A model generated the notes under the pieces. It ran no database searches. It saw only the letters and a list, made by a program, of their open reading frames with translations, and had not been told where the DNA came from. From Nocardioides sp. ChNu-153 (GTDB lineage Bacteria; Actinomycetota; Actinomycetes; Propionibacteriales; Nocardioidaceae), in assembly GCF_030466625.1 (NCBI RefSeq), contig NZ_JADEVT010000001.1, positions 248,001 to 312,000 of the forward strand: a stretch of DNA of 64,000 bases. Direction: 5' to 3'. Positions 52,844 to 62,673 of this stretch are shown here, one piece after another. The translations under genes and the position numbers were made by a program. Numbering within the stretch: the first letter of the stretch is position 1; every line of letters starts with the position of its first letter.

Positions 52844-54033
52844 TCGCCCCCATGTCTGCCGCGGACCGCCCGGAGGTCGTCGTCGACCTCGCGGCCGTGC
52901 GGCACAACGTCCGGGTGCTGCGGGAGCGGGTCGCGCCGGCCGCGATGATGACCGTCGTCAAGGCCGACGGCTACGGCCACGGGATGGTCGAGGTGGCGCG
53001 TGCCGCCCGCGCGGCCGGCACCGACTGGCTGGGCGTGGCGACGCCCGCCGAGGCCTTGGTGCTGCGTGCCGCGGGCGACGAGGGACCGCTGCTCTGCTGG
53101 CTGACGATGCCGGGCGAGGACCTCGCGCCGGTGGTCGCCGCGGGCGTGGACGTGACGGCGTACTCGCCCGTCGAGGTCGACGGCGTGGTGCGGGCGGCCC
53201 GGGCCACCGGCCGGCCCGCCCGGCTCCAGCTGAAGGTCGACACGGGTCTGCACCGCGGCGGCGCCCTGCCCGAGGCCTGGCCCGCGCTCGTGGCCTCGGC
53301 CCGCGCGGCGGAGACGGCCGGGGACCTGCGCGTCACGGGGATCTGGTCCCACCTCGCCGCCGCCGAGGAGCCCGCGCACCCGGCGAACGCCGCGCAGGCG
53401 GACGTCTTCCGCGCCGCGCTGGAGGTGGCGCACGCCGCCGGCCTGCGGCCCGAGGTGCGGCACCTCGCCAACTCCGCCGGGGCGCTGCTGCGGCCCGACG
53501 CCCGGTTCGACCTCGTGCGGTGCGGCATCGCGTCGTACGGCATCGACCCCGCCCCCGACGTGCCGGAGGCCGACGTGCCCGGGGGACGGCCCGCGCTCGT
53601 GCCGGCCATGACGGTGCGCGCGCCCCTCGTGCTGAGCAAGGCGCTGCGGCCGGGCGACGGTGTCTCCTACGGCCACACCTGGGTCGCCGACCGGGCGACG
53701 ACGGTGGGGCTCGTCCCGCTGGGGTACGGCGACGGCGTCCCCCGGCACGCCGCCGCCGGCGTGGGCCCGGAGCAGGCCGCGGAGGTGCTGGTCGCGGGCC
53801 GCCGCCGGCCGGTGCGGGGCCGCGTCTGCATGGACCAGTTCGTCGTCGACCTCGACGGCGAGCTGCTGCCGCCCGGCACCCCCGTCGTGCTGCTCGGCCC
53901 GGGCACCGCCGGCGAGCCGACCGCGCTGGAGTGGGCGCGGGCCTGCGGCACGATCGACTACGAGGTCGTCACCCGCATGCGCGGGCGAGCACGGCGGGTC
54001 CACGTCGACAGCGAGGAGGTACGTCGTGGCTGA
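52840..54033 (+). CDS. alr: Alanine racemase
   Basis: 397 aa from ATG 52840 (52852 is also possible). PLP lysine in VVKADGYGHGMVEVA (fold type III barrel), 'LKVDTGLHRGG', 'SHLAAAEEP', and the catalytic tyrosine region 'RCGIASYGIDPAPD'; C-terminal beta domain with 'GRVCMDQFVVDLD'. Supplies D-alanine for the cell wall. Overlaps nnr and the hydrolase gene at either end. Confidence 0.95.
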   Translation: MIAPMSAADRPEVVVDLAAVRHNVRVLRERVAPAAMMTVVKADGYGHGMVEVARAARAAGTDWLGVATPAEALVLRAAGDEGPLLCWLTMPGEDLAPVVAAGVDVTAYSPVEVDGVVRAARATGRPARLQLKVDTGLHRGGALPEAWPALVASARAAETAGDLRVTGIWSHLAAAEEPAHPANAAQADVFRAALEVAHAAGLRPEVRHLANSAGALLRPDARFDLVRCGIASYGIDPAPDVPEADVPGGRPALVPAMTVRAPLVLSKALRPGDGVSYGHTWVADRATTVGLVPLGYGDGVPRHAAAGVGPEQAAEVLVAGRRRPVRGRVCMDQFVVDLDGELLPPGTPVVLLGPGTAGEPTALEWARACGTIDYEVVTRMRGRARRVHVDSEEVRRG

Positions 54034-55111
54034 CGGGTCGCACGAGGGCCGGGCCGGCCGGCGGGCGCTGTGGGCGCTGGCCGCCGGCGCGACGGGTGCC
54101 GCGCTGGCCGGTGCCGCCGCGGCCGGGGTCGCGCACCGGCGCAAGGTCATCGGACGCCGCGGCGCCGGCGACGAGGTCGAGCTGGGGTCGCTGCGCTCGC
54201 CCGCCGTGACGGTCGTGGCCGACGACGGCGTCGCGCTGCACGTCGAGGTCGACGAGCCCGAGGCGGCGCCGGCCGGGGTGACGGGCGGCGTGCTCCCGAC
54301 GGTCGTGTTCGTCCACGGCTACGCCCTCGACCTCGACTGCTGGCACTTCCAGCGGGCCGCCTACCGGGGCCAGCTGCGCACCGTCTTCTACGACCAGCGC
54401 TCGCACGGACGCTCGGGGCGGTCGAGCCGGGAGAACGCCACGATCGAGCAGCTCGGCCGCGACCTGCGGACGGTGCTCGACCACGTGGTGCCCGAGGGCC
54501 CCGTCGTGCTCGTGGGCCACTCGATGGGCGGCATGACGGTCATCGCCCTGGCCGAGGAGCACCCGGAGATGTTCGGCGACCGCGTCGTGGGCGTCGGTCT
54601 CGTCTCCACCACCGCGGGCGGCCTCGACCCGAGCCGCGTGCTGGTGCCGGTGCTGCCCCGCACCATCGGCGGCCAGCTCGCCGTGCGCGCGGTCGCCGCG
54701 CTGGCGCGGGGCCACCGGGTGGTCGACGGCTTCCGGCGCGCCGGGCGGGCCGTCGCGCTGGTGGCCACCGAGCGCTACGCGTTCGGCAGCGAGGTGCCGG
54801 AGAGCTACGTCCGCTTCGTCGACCGGATGCTCAGCCGCACCTCCTTCGAGGTGCTCGCCGAGTTCTTCCCGGCGTTCGGCACCCTCGACAAGTTCGCGGT
54901 CGTCGAGGCGCTCGAGTCCGTCCCCACCACGATCGTCTGCGGCACCGCCGACAAGCTCACCTCCATCGGGCACAGCCGCAAGCTGCACGCCCACATCGCC
55001 GGGTCGCGCCTGCTCGAGCTCGACGACGCGGGGCACATGGTGATCCTCGAGCGGCACGAGCGCGTGAACGAGGCCCTCGACGAACTCCTGGAGGCGGCCT
55101 CCCGTGGCTGA
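54026..55111 (+). CDS. Membrane-anchored alpha/beta hydrolase
   Basis: 361 aa from GTG 54026, overlapping alr by 8 bp. N-terminal membrane segment (ALWALAAGATGAALAGAAAAGVAH, residues about 12-35). Alpha/beta fold: oxyanion 'FVHGYALDLDCWHFQ', 'FYDQRSHGRSGRS', nucleophile elbow GHSMGGM, catalytic Asp in 'GTADKLTSIGHS' and His in 'DDAGHMVILERHERV'. The same gene lies between alr and tsaE in many Actinobacteria; substrate unknown, perhaps a lipid ester. Confidence 0.88.
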   Translation: MADGSHEGRAGRRALWALAAGATGAALAGAAAAGVAHRRKVIGRRGAGDEVELGSLRSPAVTVVADDGVALHVEVDEPEAAPAGVTGGVLPTVVFVHGYALDLDCWHFQRAAYRGQLRTVFYDQRSHGRSGRSSRENATIEQLGRDLRTVLDHVVPEGPVVLVGHSMGGMTVIALAEEHPEMFGDRVVGVGLVSTTAGGLDPSRVLVPVLPRTIGGQLAVRAVAALARGHRVVDGFRRAGRAVALVATERYAFGSEVPESYVRFVDRMLSRTSFEVLAEFFPAFGTLDKFAVVEALESVPTTIVCGTADKLTSIGHSRKLHAHIAGSRLLELDDAGHMVILERHERVNEALDELLEAASRG

Positions 55112-55619
55112 CGCGGCTCCCGTGGCTCCCGCCCCCGCCGTCCCCGCCCCGGGCGCCCTGGCCGTGCGGCTCGTGGGTCCCGAGGAGGCCGCGCGGGTCC
55201 ACGCCGTGGTGCGCGCCGCGTTCGCGGCCCGTCCGGCGCTCGACCCGCCGGCGGACGCGCTCGCCGAGACGCCCGCGTCGCTGGCCGTGGCCCTGCGCCC
55301 GGCGGGCGGGATGCTGGCCGAGACGACCGGCCCCGACGGCGTCGGCGAGGCGGTCGGTGCCCTGCTCCTCGACCCCGACCCGGCGCGGGGGCTGGTGTGG
55401 GTGCGCCGCTTCGGGGTGCTGCCCGGGTGGCAGGCCCACGGGGTCGGGTCGCGCATGGTGGAGGCGGTCGTCGCACACGCCGGCGACCGCACGCTCGCCG
55501 TGCTCGCCCGTCCCGAGCTGCCCCGCTCGGTGGCGTTCTGGGAGGCGCACGGCTTCGTCGAGTCGGGCCGGCCCGCGCCGTACGTCGAGCTCGTCCGCCC
55601 CGCGGGGGGTGCCCGGTGA
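55104..55619 (+). CDS. GNAT-family N-acetyltransferase
   Basis: 171 aa from GTG 55104, overlapping the hydrolase gene by 8 bp. Pro/Ala-rich start, then 'VRLVGPEEAARVHAVVRAAF' and the acetyl-CoA site 'VRRFGVLPGWQAHGVGSRMVEAVVAHA' (motif A, with Q-x-x-G-V-G-S instead of Q/RxxGxG/A). 'PRSVAFWEAHGFVESGRPAPYVELVRP' is motif B. Acceptor unknown. Coupled to tsaE by a GTGA overlap. Confidence 0.87.
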   Translation: MADAAPVAPAPAVPAPGALAVRLVGPEEAARVHAVVRAAFAARPALDPPADALAETPASLAVALRPAGGMLAETTGPDGVGEAVGALLLDPDPARGLVWVRRFGVLPGWQAHGVGSRMVEAVVAHAGDRTLAVLARPELPRSVAFWEAHGFVESGRPAPYVELVRPAGGAR

Positions 55620-56110
55620 GCGGCGGGGCGAGCGGTGTGGGGTCGGTCCACGAGGTGCCGGACGCCGACGCCATGCGGGCGCTCGGCCGGCAGCTGGCCG
55701 GGGTGCTGCGTGCGGGCGACCTGCTCGTGCTCACCGGGGGGCTGGGGGCCGGGAAGACCACCTTCACCCAGGGCCTCGGCGCCGGCCTCGGCGTGCGCGG
55801 CGACGTCACGTCGCCGACCTTCGTGATCGCGCGGGTGCACCCCTCGACCGTCGGCGGGCCGGACCTCGTGCACGTCGACGCCTACCGCCTCGGGCGCGCG
55901 GCCGAGCTCGACGACCTCGACCTCGACGCCTCGCTGGACGAGGCCGTCACCGTCGTGGAGTGGGGCGCCGGCCTCGCCGAGCAGCTCGCCGACGAGCGGC
56001 TCGAGGTCGTGATCGAGCGCGCCGAGGGCGACGAGGGTGACGAGGGGGCCGACCCCCGCGTCGTCCGCGTGCGCGGCGTCGGCCCGCGCTGGGCCGGAGT
56101 GCTCGTCTAG
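55616..56110 (+). CDS. tsaE: tRNA t6A synthesis ATPase
   Basis: 164 aa from GTG 55616. Walker A GGLGAGKTT at 41-49, 'SPTFVIARVHPS', 'LVHVDAYRLGRAAELDDLDLD' and 'VTVVEWGAGLAEQL' are TsaE signatures. With TsaB and TsaD it makes N6-threonylcarbamoyladenosine at tRNA position 37. C-terminal tail has an EGDEGDEGAD acidic run. tsaB begins 10 bp after its stop. Confidence 0.95.
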   Translation: MSGGASGVGSVHEVPDADAMRALGRQLAGVLRAGDLLVLTGGLGAGKTTFTQGLGAGLGVRGDVTSPTFVIARVHPSTVGGPDLVHVDAYRLGRAAELDDLDLDASLDEAVTVVEWGAGLAEQLADERLEVVIERAEGDEGDEGADPRVVRVRGVGPRWAGVLV

Positions 56111-56120
56111 GCTCGCCCGC

Positions 56121-56753
56121 GTGCTGCTCGCCTTCGACACCGCCACGCCCCGGGTCTGCGCGGCGGTCTACGACGCGGACACCGACACCGTCCTCGCCGC
56201 CGGCGTCGCCGAGCGCCCCATGAAGCACGGGGAGCAGCTCGCGCCGCTCGTCGCGTCCTGCCTCGCGCAGGCCGGCGTCGACCGGTTCGACCTCACGGCG
56301 CTCGTCGTCGGGGTGGGCCCGGGCCCCTTCACCGGCCTGCGGGTCGGGCTGGTGACCGCCCGCACGCTGGCGCACGTGCTCGAGCTCCCGACGTACGGCG
56401 TGTGCACCCTCGACGCGCTCGCCGTCGAGGCCGTGGCCACCGGCGCGGTGGGCGAGCCGTTCCTCGTCGCCACGGACGCGCGGCGCAAGGAGGTCTACCT
56501 GGCGTCGTACGACGCCGACGGCACCCGCCGCGAGGGCCCCGTCGTGGCCCGGCCCGCCGACGTGGCGTCCGACGTGCCGGTCGTCGGGGCCGGCGCGCTG
56601 CTCTACCCCGAGGCCTTCCCGCGGTCCGTCGGGCCCACCGAGCCCGACGCCGGCTGGCTCGCGCGGGCGGTCGCGGGCGAGCGGGTCGAGCTGCTCGACC
56701 CCGAGCCGCTCTACCTGCGGCGCCCCGACGCCGTCGCCGCCGCCGACCGGTGA
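56121..56753 (+). CDS. tsaB: tRNA t6A synthesis protein TsaB
   Basis: 210 aa from GTG 56121; TAGGCT 7 nt upstream overlaps the tsaE stop. ASKHA fold: LLAFDTATPRVCAAVYD, 'KHGEQLAPLVASCLAQAGV', 'VVGVGPGPFTGLRVGLVTARTLA'. Scaffold partner of TsaD. rimI overlaps its stop (GTGA). Confidence 0.94.
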   Translation: MLLAFDTATPRVCAAVYDADTDTVLAAGVAERPMKHGEQLAPLVASCLAQAGVDRFDLTALVVGVGPGPFTGLRVGLVTARTLAHVLELPTYGVCTLDALAVEAVATGAVGEPFLVATDARRKEVYLASYDADGTRREGPVVARPADVASDVPVVGAGALLYPEAFPRSVGPTEPDAGWLARAVAGERVELLDPEPLYLRRPDAVAAADR

Positions 56754-57214
56754 GCGCGGGCGAGCCGCCGGTGCTGCGGATCGCCCGGCCCGCCGACGTC
56801 CCCCGGCTGGTCGCCCTCGAGGCCGCCCTCTTCGGGGTCGACGCGTGGAGCGCCGACCTCGTCGCCGATGAGCTCACCGGCCCGGGGCGGACCGTGGTGG
56901 TGGCCGCCGGTGACGTGACCGCCGGTGACGCGATCGTCGGGTACGCCGTCCTCGGCGTCGCGGGCGACGTCGCCGACCTGCTCCGCATCGGGGTGGCACC
57001 CGAGGCGCGGCGTACCGGTGTGGCCACGGCGCTCCTCGCCGCCGTGCTCGACGTCGCTCGCCAGGCGGGCGCCGAGCGCCTGCTGCTCGAGGTGGCCGCG
57101 GGCAACGCGGGGGCGGTGGCGTTCTACGCGCACGCCGGGTTCGCCGAGATCCACCGTCGGCCGCGGTACTACCGCGACGGCTCCGACGCGCTGGTGCTGC
57201 AGCGGGAGCTGTAG
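56750..57214 (+). CDS. rimI: Ribosomal protein S18-alanine N-acetyltransferase
   Basis: 154 aa from GTG 56750. GNAT fold: 'IARPADVPRLVALEAALFGVDAWSADLVADEL', 'DLLRIGVAPEARRTGVATALLAAVLDVARQAGAERLLLEVAAGNAGAVAFYAHAGF', ending 'RRPRYYRDGSDALVLQREL', the RimI/RimI-TsaD neighbourhood signature (YY-x-DG-x-DAL). Acetylates the N terminus of S18. In other Actinobacteria tsaD follows directly; here a DUF222 gene intervenes. Confidence 0.93.
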   Translation: MSAGEPPVLRIARPADVPRLVALEAALFGVDAWSADLVADELTGPGRTVVVAAGDVTAGDAIVGYAVLGVAGDVADLLRIGVAPEARRTGVATALLAAVLDVARQAGAERLLLEVAAGNAGAVAFYAHAGFAEIHRRPRYYRDGSDALVLQREL

Positions 57215-57435
57215 TCCCGCAGGCGCCGGCCGGCGCGTGGTCCCGCGGCCGGCTGGCCGGTGGCGGCTCGGGTGAGCGGCGCTGGTCTGCCACTGCCGGC
57301 CGCGGCCTTCCCGACGCGGCGCTCTCTCCCTCCGGCGAGGAGCCGACGCGTGTGCACCAGCAGCGGGCTCGGCGGTGCTCGAGGTGAGTCCTGCCGTACA
57401 GGGGGGCCGAGTGCCCGAAGGCTGGGGACGGACCG

Positions 57436-57464
57436 TTGCCCGGATCTCGCGCCCGGCGTAGGAT
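57436..57464 (+). promoter_or_regulatory. Promoter of the DUF222/HNH gene
   Basis: TTGCCC at 57436-57441, 17-bp spacer, TAGGAT at 57459-57464, then 7 nt to the GTG at 57472. A near-consensus vegetative promoter giving a leaderless mRNA. The rest of the 257-bp gap after rimI shows no gene. Confidence 0.7.
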
Positions 57465-57471
57465 CGAACAC

Positions 57472-58872
57472 GTGTTCGACGATCTGGTCCCGGCGGAGCT
57501 GCTCGCTGCGGCGTCCGCTGCGGTGCGCGATCGTCGGCTCGCCGAGGTGCGCGACCTGGAGCTGCTGGCCGCGTGGGCGGCGCTGCACTCGGGGGAGTCG
57601 GCGCGCCGCGGCAACCCGCTCGTGCCCGTGGGTGGCGAGGGCACCCCGCGGGTGCAGGACCACGCGCTGGGCGAGATCGCCCTGGCCCGCGGCACCGGGG
57701 TCACGGCGACGGTGAACGCGCTGGCCGACGTGCTCGACCTGCAGCACCGGCTGCCCCGCACCTGGGCGGTGCTGCGGACGGGGGCGGCGGAGGTGTACGT
57801 CGCGCGCCGGGTCGCCCGCACGTCCCGCCACCTCCCGCTCGACCGCGTCGGGGTGGTCGACGCCGCGATCGCCCGGATGATCGCCACCGAGGCCGGCGGC
57901 CGGGTGATCGCCGTCGCCGAGGCGAAGGTCGTCGAGGCCGACCCCGACCTGCACGAGGCCCGCGCCGAGGAGGAGCGCCGTCGGCGCTACGTCGGTCTGG
58001 GCCGCAGCGACGAGCACGGGCTGCGGACGCTGATCGCCCGGATCGACGCGGGCGACGCCGCCTGGGTCGACGCGACCGTCACGCGGACGGCGGAGATCCT
58101 CGCGCCGCAGCACCCCGACGCGGGAGCGGACGAGCTGCGGGCCGTGGCGCTCGGCTACCTCGCCCGACCCGCCGAGCTGCTGCAGCTGCTGGTGGAGTCC
58201 GAGGCGAAGGCCGAGACGCGAGCCGAGGCGGGGGATGCCGACACGCAGGCCAGGGACGAGCCGTCCCGGGCCACCGCGTTCCCCGCCGACCTCCTCGACG
58301 CGCTGCGTGCGACGGACTGGAGTGCCCTGCGCCCGCGGGCGACGCTCTACGTCCACCTGCACGAGGCGGTGCTGCTCGGCGAGACGGGCGTGACGCGGGT
58401 CGAGCAGCTGGGCCCTCGCACCCTCACCGCCCTGCAGGGGCTGCTCGCCGGGGCGGAGGTGACGGTCCGGCCCGTCATCGACCTGGCGGACCGGGTCCGC
58501 ACCACCGCCTACGAGCACCCGGAGTCGCTCCGGGAGCGCGTCCACCTCGTCACCGGTGGCGACTACTGGCCCTACGCGACCTCCACCAGCCGGGCGGTCG
58601 ACCTCGACCACCCCACGCCGTACGACGACACGGGCCCACCGGGGCGCGCGCAGACGGGCACCCACAACAGCGGTCCTCTCGGCCGCCGGCACCACCGGTG
58701 GAAGACGCACGCCGGTTACCGCTCCCGCCAGACGGGACCGGGCCGCTACGTCTGGTCGACCCCGCACGGGCTCGGCTTCCTCGTCGACCACGCAGGCACC
58801 CACGTCGTCTCGTCGGCGGAGGCCCGGCTGATGATCGCGGTGCCGCGCACGGTCGACGCCGACCTCTGCTGA
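57472..58872 (+). CDS. DUF222 / HNH nuclease-type protein (13E12 repeat-like)
   Basis: 466 aa from GTG 57472. N-terminal DUF222 helices ('[18 protein letters not shown]', '[36 protein letters not shown]'). C-terminal HNH-like part: '[22 protein letters not shown]' and '[20 protein letters not shown]' keep the D-H, N-x-GPL and HH-x-KT residues but lack the paired zinc cysteines, a variant frequent in Nocardioides-type genomes (from memory). Multi-copy family thought to be mobile. It sits within the tsa operon with its own promoter. Confidence 0.85.
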   Translation: MFDDLVPAELLAAASAAVRDRRLAEVRDLELLAAWAALHSGESARRGNPLVPVGGEGTPRVQDHALGEIALARGTGVTATVNALADVLDLQHRLPRTWAVLRTGAAEVYVARRVARTSRHLPLDRVGVVDAAIARMIATEAGGRVIAVAEAKVVEADPDLHEARAEEERRRRYVGLGRSDEHGLRTLIARIDAGDAAWVDATVTRTAEILAPQHPDAGADELRAVALGYLARPAELLQLLVESEAKAETRAEAGDADTQARDEPSRATAFPADLLDALRATDWSALRPRATLYVHLHEAVLLGETGVTRVEQLGPRTLTALQGLLAGAEVTVRPVIDLADRVRTTAYEHPESLRERVHLVTGGDYWPYATSTSRAVDLDHPTPYDDTGPPGRAQTGTHNSGPLGRRHHRWKTHAGYRSRQTGPGRYVWSTPHGLGFLVDHAGTHVVSSAEARLMIAVPRTVDADLC

Positions 58873-58901
58873 CGCCGGCGACCTCTGGAACAATGGCTCC
58901 G

Positions 58902-59945
58902 GTGAGCAACGAACCCCTCGTCCTCGGCATCGAGACCTCGTGCGACGAGACGGGCGTCGGCATCGTGCGGGGCACGACCCTGCTCGCCGACGCGGTCGCC
59001 ACGAGCGTCGACGAGCACGCGCGCTTCGGCGGCGTGGTGCCCGAGGTCGCGAGCCGGGCCCACCTCGAGGCGATGGTGCCGACGATCGAGCGGGCCTGCG
59101 CGACCGCCGGCGTGCGGCTGCGCGACCTCGACGCCGTCGCCGTGACGAGCGGCCCCGGGCTCGCCGGCGCGCTGCTCGTCGGCGTCGCCAGCGCCAAGGC
59201 CCTCGCGCTCGGCCTCGGCAAGCCCCTGTACGGCGTCAACCACCTCGCCGCGCACGTCGCCGTCGACCAGCTCGAGCACGGTCCGCTCCCCGAGCCCTGC
59301 ATCGCCATGCTGGTCTCCGGCGGTCACTCCAGCCTGCTGCGGGTCACCGACCTGACGCTCGGCGTCGACCCGATGGGCGCCACCATCGACGACGCCGCGG
59401 GGGAGGCGTTCGACAAGGTCGCCCGCCTGCTCGGCCTGCCGTTCCCGGGCGGGCCGCACATCGACCGGGCCGCGGGTTCGGGTGAGGTGACCATCGACTT
59501 CCCCCGTGGCCTCACCGCGCGGCGCGACCTCGAGCGGCACCGCTTCGACTTCTCGTTCTCCGGCCTCAAGACCGCCGTCGCCCGCTGGGTGGAGGCGCGC
59601 GAGCGGGCGGGGGAGACCGTGCCCGTCGCCGACGTGGCCGCGAGCTTCCAGGAGGCCGTCTGCGACGTCCTCGTGCGCAAGGCGCTCGACGCCGCCACCT
59701 CCGAGGGCGTCGAGGACCTCCTCGTCGGCGGCGGTGTCGCCGCCAACACTCGGCTGCGCGTGATGGTCGTCGAGCGGGCCGAGCGCGTGGGCGTCCGCGT
59801 CCGCATCCCACGCCCGGGCCTGTGCACCGACAACGGCGCCATGGTCGCGGCGCTCGGCTCCGAGATGGTCGCCCGCGGCCGCACGCCCTCCGCGCTGGAC
59901 CTGCCGGCCGACTCCTCCCAGCCCGTCACCAGCGTCCTGGTCTGA
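58902..59945 (+). CDS. tsaD: tRNA N6-threonylcarbamoyltransferase
   Basis: 347 aa from GTG 58902, which gives the usual [18 protein letters not shown] start; AACAAT 7 nt upstream suggests a leaderless mRNA (ATG 58893 is the alternative). Metal histidines in '[14 protein letters not shown]' (HxxxH), '[11 protein letters not shown]', '[28 protein letters not shown]', '[14 protein letters not shown]' and '[13 protein letters not shown]'. Transfers the threonylcarbamoyl group to tRNA A37. Separated from tsaE-tsaB-rimI by the DUF222 gene. Confidence 0.95.
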   Translation: MSNEPLVLGIETSCDETGVGIVRGTTLLADAVATSVDEHARFGGVVPEVASRAHLEAMVPTIERACATAGVRLRDLDAVAVTSGPGLAGALLVGVASAKALALGLGKPLYGVNHLAAHVAVDQLEHGPLPEPCIAMLVSGGHSSLLRVTDLTLGVDPMGATIDDAAGEAFDKVARLLGLPFPGGPHIDRAAGSGEVTIDFPRGLTARRDLERHRFDFSFSGLKTAVARWVEARERAGETVPVADVAASFQEAVCDVLVRKALDAATSEGVEDLLVGGGVAANTRLRVMVVERAERVGVRVRIPRPGLCTDNGAMVAALGSEMVARGRTPSALDLPADSSQPVTSVLV

Positions 59946-60019
59946 GGTCGTCGGTCCGGGGCGATACGTTGGCGGGCGAGACGACGTACGGGCCCCGGCC
60001 CGGGAAGAGGGAGACGCTG

Positions 60020-61126
60020 ATGCACGAGGTCAAGGCGGTCGTGGCGAAGGCCAAGGGCGAGCCGGTGAGCCTGGAGACGATCCTGGTGCCGGACCCGGGG
60101 CCGGGTGAGGCGCTGGTGCAGGTGCAGGCCTGCGGGGTGTGCCACACGGATCTGCACTACCGCGAGGGCGGCATCAACGACGAGTTCCCCTTCCTGCTGG
60201 GCCACGAGGCGGCCGGCGTCGTCGAGGCGGTCGGCGAGGGCGTCACGACGGTCGCCCCGGGCGACTTCGTGGTCCTCAACTGGCGCGCGGTGTGCGGCGA
60301 CTGTCGCGCGTGCGACCGGGGGGAGCCGCAGTACTGCTTCGCCACGCACAACGCGACCCAGAAGATGACGCTGGCCGACGGCACCCCGCTGTCGCCGGCG
60401 CTGGGCATCGGCGCGTTCGCCGAGAAGACCCTCGTCGCGGCCGGGCAGTGCACGAAGGTCGACCCCGAGGCACGGCCGGCGGCCGTGGGCCTGCTGGGCT
60501 GCGGCGTCATGGCCGGCATCGGTGCGGCGATGAACACGGGCAACGTGTCGCGCGGCGACGTCGTGGCCGTCATCGGCTGCGGTGGCGTCGGCGTCGCGGC
60601 GATCGCGGGCGCGGCGCTGGCCGGCGCGGGCACGATCATCGCGGTCGACATCGACGCGGGGAAGCTCGAGGCGGCGACGAAGCTGGGCGCCACCCACACG
60701 GTGAACTCCTCCGAGACCGACGCGGTCGAGGCCATCAAGGCCATCGCCGGCGCGGCCGCGGGCCACCGGGGCGCCGACGGCGCCGACGTCGTCATCGACG
60801 CGGTCGGTCGCCCCGAGACGTGGAAGCAGGCGTTCTACGCGCGCGACCTCGCCGGCACCGTCGTCCTCGTCGGCGTCCCCACGCCCGACATGACCATCCC
60901 CGAGATCCCGCTGATCGACGTGTTCGGTCGCGGTGGGTCGCTGAAGTCGAGCTGGTACGGCGACTGCCTGCCGAGTCGCGACTTCCCGATGCTCGTCGAC
61001 CTCTACCGCCAGGGCCGTCTCGACCTCGACGCGTTCGTCACCGAGGAGATCGCCATCGACGGCGTCGAGGCCGCCTTCGAGCGGATGCACCAGGGCGACG
61101 TGCTGCGCTCGGTCGTGGTGCTCTGA
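60020..61126 (+). CDS. S-(hydroxymethyl)mycothiol dehydrogenase
   Basis: 368 aa zinc alcohol dehydrogenase from ATG 60020 after GAGGGAGA. Catalytic zinc '[16 protein letters not shown]' and '[17 protein letters not shown]'; structural zinc cysteines in '[18 protein letters not shown]'; NAD fold '[17 protein letters not shown]'. The '[16 protein letters not shown]' and '[23 protein letters not shown]' regions fit mycothiol-dependent formaldehyde dehydrogenase. Oxidises the formaldehyde-mycothiol adduct with NAD+. The MBL gene downstream overlaps by 1 bp. Confidence 0.93.
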   Translation: MHEVKAVVAKAKGEPVSLETILVPDPGPGEALVQVQACGVCHTDLHYREGGINDEFPFLLGHEAAGVVEAVGEGVTTVAPGDFVVLNWRAVCGDCRACDRGEPQYCFATHNATQKMTLADGTPLSPALGIGAFAEKTLVAAGQCTKVDPEARPAAVGLLGCGVMAGIGAAMNTGNVSRGDVVAVIGCGGVGVAAIAGAALAGAGTIIAVDIDAGKLEAATKLGATHTVNSSETDAVEAIKAIAGAAAGHRGADGADVVIDAVGRPETWKQAFYARDLAGTVVLVGVPTPDMTIPEIPLIDVFGRGGSLKSSWYGDCLPSRDFPMLVDLYRQGRLDLDAFVTEEIAIDGVEAAFERMHQGDVLRSVVVL

Positions 61127-61734
61127 TGGCCGCCCGCATCGACCACGGCGTCGTCGCCGGCACGTTCTCGCTCGACGGCGAGACGTTCGACGTCGACAAC
61201 AACGTCTGGGTCGTGGGTGACGACGCCGAGTGCGTCGTCATCGACGCCCCGCACGACGTGGACGCGATCCTGGGCATCGTGGGGGACCGGAAGGTCAAGG
61301 CGATCGTGTGCACCCACGCCCACGACGACCACGTCCGCGTCGCGCCCGCCCTGCGCGAGCGCGTCACGGCGCCGATCCTGCTGCACCCCGACGACCGCCC
61401 CCTCTGGGAGCTCACCCACACCGACGAGCTGTGGGACGTCGACCTCAGCGACGGCCAGGAGATCGCGGTCGGGGGCACCACGCTGCAGGTGCTCCACACG
61501 CCGGGCCACGCCCCGGGCGCGGTGTGCCTCTACGCGCCCGAGCTGGGCGCCGTCTTCACCGGCGACACCCTGTTCAACGGCGGGCCGGGCGCCACCGGCC
61601 GCTCGTTCTCCGACCGCCCCACGATCGAGGCGTCGATCCGCGCGAAGCTCTTCGCGCTGCCCGACGGCACGGTCGTGCACACGGGCCACGGCGACGACAC
61701 CACCATCGCGGCCGAGAAGGCCGCCCTCGGCTGA
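61126..61734 (+). CDS. MBL-fold metallo-hydrolase of the mycothiol formaldehyde pathway
   Basis: 202 aa in a TGATG overlap with the dehydrogenase gene. Zinc motif THAHDDHVRVAPAL (HxHxDH), 'LHTPGHAPGAVCLYAPELGAVFTGDTLFNGGPGATGRSFSD' and 'VVHTGHGDDTTI' are glyoxalase II-like. The tight pairing suggests it hydrolyses the S-formylmycothiol product to formate and mycothiol, as in other Actinobacteria. Reaction assigned by context. Confidence 0.9.
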   Translation: MAARIDHGVVAGTFSLDGETFDVDNNVWVVGDDAECVVIDAPHDVDAILGIVGDRKVKAIVCTHAHDDHVRVAPALRERVTAPILLHPDDRPLWELTHTDELWDVDLSDGQEIAVGGTTLQVLHTPGHAPGAVCLYAPELGAVFTGDTLFNGGPGATGRSFSDRPTIEASIRAKLFALPDGTVVHTGHGDDTTIAAEKAALG

Positions 61735-61830
61735 GACCGTCGGGTCCTTGACCGGATCCTGACGGGGCGGTGCCGTTCCCTGACGGCCTGCCCCCTCCCC
61801 GGGGCGCGCGGCCGGGCGGAGGCTGGGGCC

Positions 61831-62115
61831 GTGAACCGCGAGTACCTCGTCCCCGTCCGCACCACCCGCTGCGGCGCCCTCGTCCTGCGCACCGCCCGCG
61901 TCGACGGCGTGGGCCGCGTCGGCCTGGCCTTCAGCGGTCGCCGCGCGCTCGAGGCCGCGATGGGTACGGCGACGCCCGCCGTCGAGATGTCCCTCGGCGC
62001 CCTGCAGGCGATGCTGCTGCCCCTCGGCGTCGAGGAGGTCGAGGTCGACCCCTGCCTCGTCGCGCACGTCGCGCGCCCCGCGACCGTCGGGCCCGCCGTA
62101 CTCTCGGGGGCGTGA
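61831..62115 (+). CDS. SAV_915-like small protein
   Basis: 94 aa from GTG 61831. The layout 'YLVPVRTTRCGALVLRTARVDGVGRVGLAFSGRRALEAAMG' and 'MSLGALQAMLLPLGVEEVEVDPCLVA' resembles the SAV_915 family of Streptomyces (short alpha/beta protein of unknown role). Overlaps the SRPBCC gene by 4 bp (GTGA). Confidence 0.6.
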   Translation: MNREYLVPVRTTRCGALVLRTARVDGVGRVGLAFSGRRALEAAMGTATPAVEMSLGALQAMLLPLGVEEVEVDPCLVAHVARPATVGPAVLSGA

Positions 62116-62627
62116 GCGAGAGCGAGCAGCAGGCGTCCGCCGAGCGCATCGAGGTCCAGCGCGTCGTGGCGGCGCCGGCCGCCGCCGTCTACGACCTGCT
62201 CACCGACCCGCAGGGCCACGTCGACATCGACGCCTCCGGCATGCTCATGGACGCCAGCGGCGAGCGGCCGCGCGCGGTGGGAGACAGGTTCGTCGTCCAC
62301 ATGGACCGCGACGCCCTCGGCGACATTCCCGACCTACACGAGTACGACGTCACGGTCGTCATCGAGTCGCTCGTGCCCGACCGCGAGGTCTCCTGGAGCA
62401 TCGTCGGGCGGGTCAGGCCGCCGATCGGGCACGTCTACGGCTACCGCCTGGAACCGGTCGAGCCCGGCGCCGACGGTCGCGAGCGCACGCTCGTGACCAG
62501 CTTCTACGACTGGTCGGCCGCGCGGCCGGAGTGGAAGGCGATCTTCCCGCTCATCCCCGAGCAGAGCCTCAAGGCCACCCTCGGCATCCTCGCCCGCACC
62601 GTCGTGCGCCGGGTCCGGGCGGGCTGA
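62112..62627 (+). CDS. SRPBCC (START-like) family protein
   Basis: 171 aa from GTG 62112. Begins 'IEVQRVVAAPAAAVYDLLTDPQGHVDIDASGMLMDA', the SRPBCC/polyketide cyclase-like entry, and ends 'SFYDWSAARPEWKAIFPLIPEQSLKATLGILARTV', the long C-terminal helix over the ligand cavity. Likely binds a small hydrophobic molecule. Convergent with a TetR gene. Confidence 0.88.
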   Translation: MSESEQQASAERIEVQRVVAAPAAAVYDLLTDPQGHVDIDASGMLMDASGERPRAVGDRFVVHMDRDALGDIPDLHEYDVTVVIESLVPDREVSWSIVGRVRPPIGHVYGYRLEPVEPGADGRERTLVTSFYDWSAARPEWKAIFPLIPEQSLKATLGILARTVVRRVRAG

Positions 62628-62673
62628 GCTCGCCACGACCGACCGACGGAACGACCGACGGGCTCGGGCCCGG

